Source: Sphaerotilus uruguayifluvii
GTDB taxonomy: Bacteria; Pseudomonadota; Gammaproteobacteria; Burkholderiales; Burkholderiaceae_C
Assembly: GCF_013294065.1 (NCBI RefSeq)
Contig: NZ_JABSNM010000003.1
Location: 33,252 to 97,251, forward strand
DNA: 64,000 nucleotides
Direction of reading: 5' to 3'
Shown here: positions 45,259-54,300 of the stretch, in pieces
Layout of the letters: the number at the start of each line of letters is the position of its first letter
Numbering within the stretch: the first letter of the stretch is position 1
Translations under genes and position numbers: made by a program
The notes under the pieces: generated by a model
Seen by the model: only the letters and a program-made list of their open reading frames with translations
Told to the model about the DNA's origin: nothing
Databases searched by the model: none

Positions 45259-45873
45259 TCACTGCTTGATGTAGGTCGACTGCAGCACCACGACGGTCGT
45301 GGCCCGCGCACCGGTGGCGCGCACCGTGATCCGGTAGGCCTGCGCCAGGCTGACCAGGGACACGCCGGTGCCGGCGGACTGGCCGCTGGCGGGCGGCAGC
45401 GGCGGCAGCAGCTCGACGATGTAGCGAGGCGCCTGCGCCACGCCGGCCAGCGCCGCCACACCGGTGCGCGAGCCGTAGGCGCGGCTGAGGCCGGCCGAGG
45501 CGCTCCAGTCCAGCGTCTGCCACAGCGGCACCGAGCTCGGCGACGACGAGGACATCGAAGGGGGCAGGCACAGCCCGTCGGCGCAGCCCGAGGCGAAGTC
45601 CGAATCGGGCGTGATCGAGGCCTCGATGTCGGACTCGGCATCGCGCAGGGCCGCCTCCGCCGCCTGCATCGCCAGACTGCGATCGCGCGCGTTGCCGGCC
45701 ATGCGCTCCTGCATCAGGCTGGCCCCCATGCCGGCCACCGCCAGCGCGGCCAGCACCGTCACCATCAGCAGGATGCTGATCAGCGTGAAGCCCCGCTGCC
45801 GCGGCACGCCATGCGTGATGCCGTCCGCCGTCATGACCGGATCCTCGCCATTGCCGTGTTGCCGGTCGTGCAT
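45259..45873 (-). CDS. pilX: Minor pilin assembly protein PilX
   Basis: A 204-residue prepilin-like protein: QRG-FTLISILLMVTVLAALAVAGMGASLMQERMAGNARDRSLAMQAAEAALRDAE. The +5 residue is Ser instead of Glu, which is usual for PilX-type minor pilins that prime the pilus. The QERMAGNARD..LA.QAAEAALRDAE stretch is the family signature. A second Met at residue 14 could be the start. It sits between pilW and pilY1. Confidence 0.88.
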   Translation of the reverse strand: MHDRQHGNGEDPVMTADGITHGVPRQRGFTLISILLMVTVLAALAVAGMGASLMQERMAGNARDRSLAMQAAEAALRDAESDIEASITPDSDFASGCADGLCLPPSMSSSSPSSVPLWQTLDWSASAGLSRAYGSRTGVAALAGVAQAPRYIVELLPPLPPASGQSAGTGVSLVSLAQAYRITVRATGARATTVVVLQSTYIKQ

Positions 45874-45874
45874 G

Positions 45875-46927
45875 TCAGCGCACCGAGTTGCGCACCGACG
45901 CGATCACCGGCACCACCGTGCGCAGCCGGCGGTCGGTCGGCGTCACGCTGACGCCGTTCCAGGCATAGGGCTGCGCGGCGGTGGTGACCCCGTCTTCGGT
46001 GCTCGCCACCAGCAGGTCGATCTGGACAGCCGCGATCTGGCTCCAGTCGATCACCTGGTCCGGAGTCACGTAGGACTCGACCGCACCGTCGCCATTGGCA
46101 TCGAGACCCAGGCGCACCGTCAGGCGCTCGACCCCGGTGACCAGCTCGAGCGGCGTGACCGAGCCGTCGTAGGACGGCCAGCGGTACACCCACAGCGCCG
46201 ACTGCCCGGCACGACTGGCACGCGCGCTCGGCGCGAGGTAGTAGACGACCATGCCCAGACGGTGCACCAGCGCGTCCTGCAGGAAGGCGCGGCCGAGATC
46301 GGCGGTGGTCAGGCCGGGCGTCAGCGACACCGCCGCACTGTGCTCGATCGCCCCGTCGGTTCCCGGGGTGGCGTTGGTCGCCTGCAGCACCGCCGCGCCG
46401 CTGCAGTCCGACACCAGCATCAGGTCGCCCCGGCGCAGGAACGCCGTCGGCGAGACATTGAGCACCGCGGTGCCCGAGCCCATCTCGGCCGTCAGCGCCC
46501 AGCCCGGGCCGTAGGCCCGGCGCAGCACCAGCACGTCGCCGGCCGGCGTCGGCGGCACCGCCAGGCCCGAGAGTTCCGGATCGAGTGCCGGCGACCAGGC
46601 CGAGGACACGCGGCGCGAGGCCCACACCCCCTGCGCGAAGTTGTAGCGCAGCGCGGTCGGGGTTTTGAGCGTGTTGGTCAGCGGCGTCGTCGCGCCCTGG
46701 CCGCGGCAGCCGCGGTAGCCGGCCATGCGCAGGTCGGCCGACAGCGTCTCGGCGATGAAGCGCGCGCTCTCCTGCAGCCGACCGGCATGGCCCTGCGACA
46801 CGAGGGTGCTCTTGCTGCCGACGAACATCAGGCTCGCGATGCCGACGAGGAACAGTCCGACCGCCAGGCCGACCATCAGCTCGACCAGCGTGAAGCCGCG
46901 CGAGATCCGCCGCTGAAGCCGCCTCAT
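45875..46927 (-). CDS. pilW: Minor pilin PilW
   Basis: A 350-residue prepilin: SRG-FTLVELMVGLAVGLFLVGIASLMFVGSKSTLVSQGHAGRLQESARFIAETLSADLRMAGYRGC, the diagnostic PilW N-terminus, with Glu at +5. The long C-terminal domain includes ALRYNFAQGVWA and VERLTVRLGLDANGDGAVESYV. It forms part of the minor-pilin priming complex with PilV, PilX, FimT and PilE. The start overlaps the pilV stop by 4 bp. Confidence 0.9.
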   Translation of the reverse strand: MRRLQRRISRGFTLVELMVGLAVGLFLVGIASLMFVGSKSTLVSQGHAGRLQESARFIAETLSADLRMAGYRGCRGQGATTPLTNTLKTPTALRYNFAQGVWASRRVSSAWSPALDPELSGLAVPPTPAGDVLVLRRAYGPGWALTAEMGSGTAVLNVSPTAFLRRGDLMLVSDCSGAAVLQATNATPGTDGAIEHSAAVSLTPGLTTADLGRAFLQDALVHRLGMVVYYLAPSARASRAGQSALWVYRWPSYDGSVTPLELVTGVERLTVRLGLDANGDGAVESYVTPDQVIDWSQIAAVQIDLLVASTEDGVTTAAQPYAWNGVSVTPTDRRLRTVVPVIASVRNSVR

Positions 46928-47457
46928 GGCCGCACCATGCTGACGATGCGCCGCTCGGCATCCAGGTCGCTGCCCGAGCGCAGCGATGCCGCGGCCTCGC
47001 TCCAGAAGACCTTGACCGCCAGGGTGCTGCCCAGCCCGTCGCAGGCGGGCACCGAGACGTTGCCGTCGTCGGGCGTGCTGTCCAGGCAGATGACGCCGAC
47101 ACCGCCGGGCAGCGCGTCGCGCACCCGGCAGCGCCACTGGTCGAAGTCGTCGCGGGCCATCTGCGCCGCGCTGCAGCTGACGCCCAGACCGCAGACGGCC
47201 GCCACCGGACAGGATCCGCCCACGCCGGTGAAGCCGGCGTACAGCCCGGTGGAGACGCCGGGCTGGTTGGCGCGCATCCGGTCGGCGGCCTCTCCGACCA
47301 GCAGCACGGCCTTGCTGCGCCACATCGCGCCTGCGTTCGACGACAGCCCGCGCATCTGCAGCGCGGCATAGCCGAGCGCGGCCAGCGACAGGATCACCAG
47401 CGCGATCAGCGCCTCGATCAGCGTGATGCCTCGGCAGGCTCGCGGGTGCAGGCTCAT
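46924..47457 (-). CDS. pilV: Minor pilin PilV
   Basis: A 177-residue prepilin: CRG-ITLIEALIALVILSLAALGYAALQMRGLSSNAGAMWRSKAVLLVGEAADRMRANQPGV, the usual PilV N-terminal helix followed by the ADRMRAN signature. Several cysteines follow (GGSCPVAAVCGLGVSC) and may form disulfides. It is coupled to fimT and pilW by 4-bp overlaps. Confidence 0.9.
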   Translation of the reverse strand: MSLHPRACRGITLIEALIALVILSLAALGYAALQMRGLSSNAGAMWRSKAVLLVGEAADRMRANQPGVSTGLYAGFTGVGGSCPVAAVCGLGVSCSAAQMARDDFDQWRCRVRDALPGGVGVICLDSTPDDGNVSVPACDGLGSTLAVKVFWSEAAASLRSGSDLDAERRIVSMVRP

Positions 47458-48017
47458 GACGTGCAGGTGATGCGACGGGTGACGTCGGCGATGCCGCTGG
47501 GCGGCACCTCGATGCGCACGCCCGTCGCGCCGCCGGCGACCGGGCAGGCCTCGACGGTGACGCTGGCCGGCGGCACCAGGAAGCCGTCGGAGCCGACCAC
47601 GATGCGCTGCAGCCCCCCCGAGGCCCGCAGCCGCAGCGAGACCGGCGGCCCCGCCTGGAGACGCAGCGGATTGGGCGAGGCGGCCCGCTCGGCAGCGCTC
47701 AGCACGCCGTTGCCGTCGCTGTCGAGATAGAGCGCCCATCCGGCGGCGAACTCGTTGCCGGAACTGCCCCCGCTCAGGGCCTCCAGCGTGACCTGGCGTC
47801 CGGTCCGGATCGCCTCGCTGCGCGCCATCCCCAGGGAGGTCACGAAGTCGCCAGCCAGGGTCTGCGCCCGCTGCGCCGCGATGAAGCCGACCATGCCCGG
47901 CACCGCCATCGTCAGGGCGATGGCCATCACCGTGATCGAGACCATCAGCTCGATCGCGCTGAAGCCGGCCCCGGCGGCACGGACCGCGCGCCGGGCAGGA
48001 CGCACATGCAGGTTCAT
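47454..48017 (-). CDS. fimT: Pseudopilin FimT/GspH family
   Basis: A 187-residue prepilin. The ATG at 48017 (MNLHVRPARR) was chosen; a longer frame begins at 48092. Cleavage is after Gly18: AG-FSAIELMVSITVMAIALTMAVPGMVGFIAAQRAQTLAGDFVTSLGMARSEAIRTGRQVTL, the FimT/GspH signature. DSDGNGVLSAAER resembles a calcium-binding loop. It is the first gene of the pilin operon; the 126 bp to the divergent VWA gene must hold its promoter. Confidence 0.88.
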   Translation of the reverse strand: MNLHVRPARRAVRAAGAGFSAIELMVSITVMAIALTMAVPGMVGFIAAQRAQTLAGDFVTSLGMARSEAIRTGRQVTLEALSGGSSGNEFAAGWALYLDSDGNGVLSAAERAASPNPLRLQAGPPVSLRLRASGGLQRIVVGSDGFLVPPASVTVEACPVAGGATGVRIEVPPSGIADVTRRITCTS

Positions 48018-48143
48018 CCGGGCGTTTTCGACCGCCCCGGGCCCGCGCTGAACCCGTCCGAGCCGCCGATCATCCGGGTGCGGATCGGTCAATTCCGGCG
48101 CTCGGGCGCCGCCGCGGCGTCGACTGGCCTAGACTGTCAGGCC

Positions 48144-49334
48144 ATGCTGATCGACTTCTTCCAGACCCTGAGGGCGGCGCGGCTGCCGGTGTCGGTGCGC
48201 GAGCTGCTGGTGCTGCTCGAGGCGCTGAAGCTCGGCGTGCTCGACGGCGACGACGGCCGGGGCATTCCCAGCCTCGACGACTTCTACTTTCTCGCCCGCA
48301 CGATCATGGTGAAGGACGAGGCGCACTTCGACCGCTTCGACCGCGCCTTCTCCGCCTACTTCAAGGGCGTGGAGATGCTGACCGAGAACCTGCGCGAGCT
48401 GCCCGAGGACTGGCTGCGCCGCACGCTCGAGCGCGAGCTCTCCGCCGAGGAGCGCAGCCGGCTGCAGGCGCTGGGCTGGGACGAGCTGATGGAGACGCTC
48501 AGGAAGCGCCTGGAGGAGCAGAAGGAGCGCCACGAGGGCGGCTCGAAGTGGATCGGCACCGGCGGCACCAGCCCCTTCGGCCACGGCGGCCAGAATCCGC
48601 GCGGCATCCGCATCGGCGGCCCCGGGCGCGAGCGCAGCGCGGTCAAGGTCTGGGAGCAGCGCGCCTACCGCGACTACGACGACACCGTCGATCTGGGCAC
48701 GCGCAACATCAAGGTGGCGCTGCGCCGGCTGCGCCGCTTCGCGCGCGAGGGCGCCGAGACCGAGCTCGACCTGGACGACACCATCCACTCGACCGCGGCG
48801 AACGCCGGCCTGCTCGACATCCGCCTGGTGCCCGAGCGCCACAACAAGGTCAAGGTGCTGCTGCTGATGGACGTCGGCGGCACGATGGACGACCACATCC
48901 CGAAGGTCGAGGAACTCTTCAGTGCCGCGAAAAGCGAATTCAAGCACCTCGAGTTCTACTACTTCCACAACTGCGTCTACGACCACGTGTGGAAGAACAA
49001 CCGCCGCCGCCACGCCGAGAAGCTGCCCACCTGGGACCTGATCCGCAAGTACAACAAGGACTGGAAGCTGATCGTGGTCGGCGACGCCACGATGAGTCCG
49101 TACGAGATCACCCAGGTCGGCGGCAGCGTCGAGTTCCACAACCCGGAGGCCGGCGCCGACTGGCTGCAGCGCCTGACGCGCGCCTTCCCGAAGTCGGCCT
49201 GGATCAATCCGGAGCCGCAGGGCGTCTGGCCCTACCGCCAGAGCATCGCGATGATCGAGCAGCTGATGGGCCACCGGATGTTCCCGCTGACCGTGGCCGG
49301 CCTCGAGCAGGCGATGCGGCTGCTGTCGAAATGA
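48144..49334 (+). CDS. VWA-domain protein, CoxE-like
   Basis: A 396-residue protein: an N-terminal helical part (FFQTLRAARLPVSVRELLVLLEALKLG), a Gly-rich linker (KWIGTGGTSPFGHGGQNPRGIRIGG) and a VWA domain (KVLLLMDVGGTMDDHIPKVEELFSAAKSEF, FYYFHNCVYDHVW, LIVVGDATMSPYEI). The metal-site DxSxS is D-V-G-G-T, as in many CoxE-like members. It is expected to work with a MoxR ATPase (40192-41046). Its stop overlaps tamA (ATGA). Confidence 0.9.
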   Translation: MLIDFFQTLRAARLPVSVRELLVLLEALKLGVLDGDDGRGIPSLDDFYFLARTIMVKDEAHFDRFDRAFSAYFKGVEMLTENLRELPEDWLRRTLERELSAEERSRLQALGWDELMETLRKRLEEQKERHEGGSKWIGTGGTSPFGHGGQNPRGIRIGGPGRERSAVKVWEQRAYRDYDDTVDLGTRNIKVALRRLRRFAREGAETELDLDDTIHSTAANAGLLDIRLVPERHNKVKVLLLMDVGGTMDDHIPKVEELFSAAKSEFKHLEFYYFHNCVYDHVWKNNRRRHAEKLPTWDLIRKYNKDWKLIVVGDATMSPYEITQVGGSVEFHNPEAGADWLQRLTRAFPKSAWINPEPQGVWPYRQSIAMIEQLMGHRMFPLTVAGLEQAMRLLSK

Positions 49335-51247
49335 GGCGGGCGCCGACCGACCGCCGCCCCGTCCTGTCGTCCGCGCCGGCGCATGCGCTGTGCGTGCTGC
49401 TGACGCTGCTGGCGCTGCCCGGCGCGAGCGCCTTCGCCCAGGCGCTGCCGTCCGCCGACGAGGCCGACGCCCCGGCCGCGGCCGAGGACGTGACCTGGAC
49501 GCTCGACATCGAGGCGCCGGACGCGCTGCGCGTGCTGCTGCAGCGCCACCTCGACCTGTCGCGCTACCTCGCCGCGCCGGAGACGGCGCAGGTGCCGCGC
49601 GCGGAGCTGATGCGGCTGCGCCAGGCCGCGCCGGCGCAGGCGCGCGCGCTGCTCGAGACCGAGGGCCTGTTCGGCGCGAAGGTGCGCACCGAGGCGGTCG
49701 ACCGCGGCGAGCGCACGCAGGTCGCGCCGGGCGAGCGGGCACTGCCGCTGGTGCGGCTGAAGCTGATCGTCGAGCCCGGCGCGCCGACGCGGGTGAGCGC
49801 GGTCCGCCTCGAGTTCGAGGGAGCGCTGTCGCTGGCGGCCGATGGCGGCGACGCCGCCGCGCAGGCGCTGCAGCAGCGCGCGCGCCAGTCCTGGTCGCTC
49901 GGGACGGGCCAGGTCTTCACGCAGGACGCCTGGAGCGGCGCCAAGGGTGCCACGCTCGGCCTGCTGCGCGCCGAGGGCTACGCGACCGCGGCCTGGAGCG
50001 GCACCGTCGCGCAGGTCGAGGCCGGGCAGGCGCAGGCGCGGCTCTTCCTGGTCGCCGACAGCGGCCCGCTGTTCCGCTTCGGCAAGGTGCGCTACGAGGG
50101 CCTGGACCATGTGGCCCCGGACGCGGTGCAGGCGCTGGAGAACTTCGCGCCGGGCGAGCCGCTGCGCGAGCAGACGCTGCAGGAATTCCAGGCGCGGCTG
50201 ACGCGCTCGTCGCTGTTCGACACCGTCGCGGTGCAGATGGAACCCGATCCGGAGCAGGCCGGCGCGATGCCGGTCACGGTGCGGCTGCGCGAGCGCCCGC
50301 TGCAGCAGGCCACGCTCGGCCTGGGCGTGTCGGACTCGACCGGCCCGCGCGTCACGCTCGAGCACCTGCACCAGCGCTGGATGGGCCTGAACTGGCAGGG
50401 CAAGACCAAGCTGCAGCTCGCGCGCACCGACCGGCTGCTGTCGCTGGACCTGACCTCGCATCCGCATCCCGGCCCCTACCGCAACGTCGCCTCGGTGCTG
50501 GCGCAGCACGCCGAGGCCAGCGGCCTGGCGGTGACGACGCAGAGCGCGCGCCTGGGCCGCAGCAAGGACGACGAGCGGCTGGAGCGGCTCTACTACCTCG
50601 AGTGGCAGCGGGTGCGCACCCGCGTGATCGCCGACGGCAGCATCAGCGACGACACCCCCGCCGTCAGCGCCAACTACCAGTGGGTCTGGCGCCGGCTCGA
50701 CGACGCGCTGCTGCCGACCCGCGGCACCAGCCTGTCGCTGCAGCTCGGCGTCGGCCACTCCTACCGCTCGACGCCGCGCGAGCCCGGCCCCTTCGTGCGC
50801 GCCACCGGCCGGCTGACCCGCTACGACCGCCTCGGCGACTGGTACACCACCGCGCGGGTGCAGCTCGGCCATGTGCTGGCGCGCGACGCGGTCGCGGTGC
50901 CGTACACGCTGCTGTTCCGCACCGGCGGCGACGACAGCGTGCGCGGCTATGCCAGCCAGAGCCTGGGCCCGACCGACGCCTCCGGCAACGCGGTCGGCGG
51001 CCGGGCGCTGGCGGTGGCCAGCGTCGAGGCGGCGCGGCCGCTGCGGGCGTCGAATCCGGCGCTGCAGGGCGCCGTCTTCATCGACGCCGGCCATGCCGAG
51101 GCCTCGTGGAACGGCTTCAACCCGGTGCTGGGCTACGGCGTCGGCCTGCGCTGGCGCAGCCCGGTCGGCGCGCTGCGGCTCGACCTCGCCTACGGCCAGC
51201 GCGACCGCCGGCTGCGGCTGCACTTCAGCCTCGGCATCACCTACTGA
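49331..51247 (+). CDS. tamA: Outer-membrane translocation and assembly module TamA
   Basis: A 638-residue Omp85-family protein. A signal peptide (about 1-37) is followed by POTRA-type repeats (ARALLETEGLFGAKVRTEAVDRG; LFRFGKVRYEGLDHVAPDAVQALENFAPGEPL; FQARLTRSSLFDTVAVQM) and a 16-strand barrel with the conserved LFRTGGDDSVRGYASQSLGP (the VRGY/F segment) and GYGVGLRWRSPVGALRLDLAYG at the C-terminus. It works with TamB in moving lipids and autotransporters to the outer membrane. It is coupled to the VWA gene upstream and lies 59 bp from tamB. Confidence 0.93.
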   Translation: MRRAPTDRRPVLSSAPAHALCVLLTLLALPGASAFAQALPSADEADAPAAAEDVTWTLDIEAPDALRVLLQRHLDLSRYLAAPETAQVPRAELMRLRQAAPAQARALLETEGLFGAKVRTEAVDRGERTQVAPGERALPLVRLKLIVEPGAPTRVSAVRLEFEGALSLAADGGDAAAQALQQRARQSWSLGTGQVFTQDAWSGAKGATLGLLRAEGYATAAWSGTVAQVEAGQAQARLFLVADSGPLFRFGKVRYEGLDHVAPDAVQALENFAPGEPLREQTLQEFQARLTRSSLFDTVAVQMEPDPEQAGAMPVTVRLRERPLQQATLGLGVSDSTGPRVTLEHLHQRWMGLNWQGKTKLQLARTDRLLSLDLTSHPHPGPYRNVASVLAQHAEASGLAVTTQSARLGRSKDDERLERLYYLEWQRVRTRVIADGSISDDTPAVSANYQWVWRRLDDALLPTRGTSLSLQLGVGHSYRSTPREPGPFVRATGRLTRYDRLGDWYTTARVQLGHVLARDAVAVPYTLLFRTGGDDSVRGYASQSLGPTDASGNAVGGRALAVASVEAARPLRASNPALQGAVFIDAGHAEASWNGFNPVLGYGVGLRWRSPVGALRLDLAYGQRDRRLRLHFSLGITY

Positions 51248-51306
51248 CGACCCGGCCGGAACCGGACCGACCTGCCTCCACCGCCCCCTTCGCCTGACTG
51301 CGGCCC

Positions 51307-54300
51307 ATGCCCCGCGACGACGCCTCCGCCCCCTCCCCTTCCCCCGACACCCCGCCTGCCGGCGCGCCGGCCCTCTCCGGCGGTGGCCGCGGCCGACGCG
51401 GCAGCCGCTGGGCACTCGCGCTGCTGACGCTGGTGCTGCTGCTGACGGCGGCGGCGACGCTGCTGCTGTCGGCGCTGGGCTCGCAGGACGGCAGCCGCCG
51501 GCTGCTGTCGATGGTGCCGGGCCTGACGGTCGACGGGCTGCGCGGCCGGCTGGCCGGCGATCTGGACATCGACGCGCTCGAGCTGGCGCTCGGCCCGGGC
51601 CGCACGCTGCGCCTCGAGCACCTGGCCTGGCGCGGGCTGCAGGCCGGCTGGCCGCGCGGCGAGGCGCCCTCGCTGCGGCTGGCCTCGCTGGAGATCGGAG
51701 CGATCGACCTGCGCGGGCGCTCGGCCGACGACAGCCCGGCGGTGCTGCCGACCGCGCTGGCGCTGCCGCTGGCGCTGTCCGTCGACCGGCTGCACATCGG
51801 CCGGCTCCGCGTCGACGCGATCCGCGATCGGCCGGTGCAGGACATCGTCGCGCGCATCGACCTGCCCGCGGGCAGCGGCGCGCGCCACCGCATCGACGCG
51901 CTGGCGCTGCGCTGGGACCGCATCGGCCTGCGCGGACGGCTCGCGCTCGGCGCGGCCGCGCCGCTGCCGCTGGAGGCCCAGCTCGAGATCGAGCCGGCGC
52001 ATGACACGCCGGTGCCGGACTGGCGGCTCGACGTCGGCACCCGCGGCCCGCTGGCGCGGCTGGCGCTGCAGGCGCGGCTGGTCTCGCACGGCCAGGCGCT
52101 GGACGCCGAGGCCGAGATCCGCCCGGACCAGCGCCAGCCGCTGTCGCGGCTGCAGGCGCAGATGCAGGCCTTCGATCTGGCGCCCTTCGCCAGCGGCCTG
52201 CCGACGACCGCGCTGAGCGGCCGCATCGACGCGCAGCTCGACCAGCGCGCCGGCGCGGCCACCGCGCAGCAGCTGCGGGTGCAGGCCGACCTGGTCAATC
52301 ACCAGCCCGGCCGGCTCGACCGCCAGCGCATCCCGGTCGAGACGCTGCGCCTGGGTGCGCTGGGCGACCTGCGCACCGCCGACACCGGCACGCTCGAGAC
52401 GCTGCGCATCGGCCTGCACGACGGCCGCGATCCCGCCGGCACCGTGCTGGGCAGCGGTCGCTGGAGCATCGGCAGCGGGGCCGGCACGCCGCTCGAGCTG
52501 GCGCTGTCGGCGACGCTGCAGGACCTGCGTCCGTCGCGGCTGGATCCGCGCGCACCGGCGATGCATGTCAGCGGCCCGCTGACGCTGACCTGGAGCCAGC
52601 CGCAGGCCGCGAGTCCGCCGGCCGCAGCGGTGGCGCTGCCGCGCGCGACGCTGCTCGCCGATCTGCGCGGCCGCCTGAGCGGGCCGGCGCCGGGCGGCGC
52701 CGAGGTCGGCGAGGTGCGGCTGCTGCTGCAGGCCCAGGCCACCGCGCAGCGGCTCGAGCTCGAGCGGCTGCTGGCCAGCAGCGGCAGCGCCCGGCTCGAG
52801 GCCTCCGGCCGCGCCGAACGCAGCGGCGAGGGCCGCGACGAGCGCTGGCGGCTGCGGCTGCAGGCCGGGCTGGCGCATTTCGATCCCTCTCTGTGGTGGC
52901 CGGGCGAGGCGCAGGGCGCATGGCAGCGCGGCCCGCACCGGCTCGACGGCCACCTCGACACCGACCTGACGCTGCCCCGCCCCGCCGCCGGGGTCGATGC
53001 GGCGACGCTGGCGGCGAGCATCGACGGCCAGGCCCATGCGGAGCTGCAGCCCAGCGTGCTGGCGGGCGTGCCGCTGTCCGGGCGGCTGCAGCTGCAGCGC
53101 GGCGCGCGCAGCAGCCCGGCCGGGAGCGCCGGACCGCTGCAGGCCGATCTGGCGCTGCAGGCCGGGGCCGGCGCCGGCAGCGCCGAGGCCACCGAGCTGA
53201 CGCTGCGCGGCGCGCTGGCCGAGCGCGGCGCCGACGACCGCTGGCAGGCGACGCTGCGCAGCGGCACGCTCGAGCGGCTGCAGCCCTGGCTGCGGCTGGC
53301 CGGCCTGGACGCGCGGCTGGCCGGCGACCTGCGCGGCGAGGCCGAGCTGCAGGGCCGCTGGCCGGCGCTGCGGCTGCAGTCGCGGCTCGATGCCGGCCGG
53401 CTGGAGCTGCCGCAGCGCAGCACGCTGCGCGGCCTGAAGCTGCAGGCCCGCGCCGGCCTGCAGTCGGCCGGCGACCCGCTCGAGATCGACCTCGACCTGG
53501 ACCGCCTCGAGCAGCCCGGCCGCAGCCTGGAGGCGCTGACGCTGCGCGGGCGCGGCAGCCTGCAGGAGCATCAGCTGAACCTCGACGGCCGCCTGGTTAG
53601 CGCCGCCGCATCGCCCGCGGACCCTGGAGCGGACGCGGGCGACGTGGCCGCCACGCCGCGGCGCCTGCAGCTGCGCCTGGCGCTCGACGGCCGCCTTGCC
53701 GAGGCCTCGCGCTGGCTGGCGGCTCCCGACGGGCCGCTGAACTGGCAGGGCCGGCTGCGCGAGCTCGACCTGCGCGGCGCCGATCCGGCCGCGCCGGCTC
53801 CGGTCATGGCGCTGCTGCACCTGGACGACCTGCCGCTGTCGCTGCAGCGGCTGGCCGAGGGCGCGACGCAGCTGCGCGCCGGCCCGGGCCGGCTGGCGCT
53901 GCTCGACGGCCGCGTCGCGATCGACACGCTCGAGGCGCGGCTGGCGCCGCAGCAGCCGCCCCGGCTGGCGCTGCAGGCCCGGCTCGAGCCGCTGGCGCTG
54001 GCGCCGGTGCTGCAGCGGCTGCAGCCCGATCTCGGCTGGAGCGGCGACCTGGTGCTCGGCGGCCACCTGAAGCTGCAGTCGGCCGACGGCCGCACGACGC
54101 TCGACGGCGCGCTGCGGCGCGAGTCGGGCGACCTGAGCCTGGAGGACCGCGAGCTCGGGACCGGGCCGCGCCACCTCGGCCTGCGCGAGATCGCGCTGCA
54201 GCTGCAGGCCGCCGACGGCCTGTGGCAGTTCAGCCAGCGCATCGACGGCAGCCAGCTCGGGCGCATCGACGGCCGCCAGAGCCTGCGCACCCGCGCCGAC

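Noticed and set aside
45259..45873. PilX lacking Glu5 as a sign of a broken pilin
   Set aside because: PilX-type minor pilins commonly lack Glu at this position, and the rest of the signature is intact.
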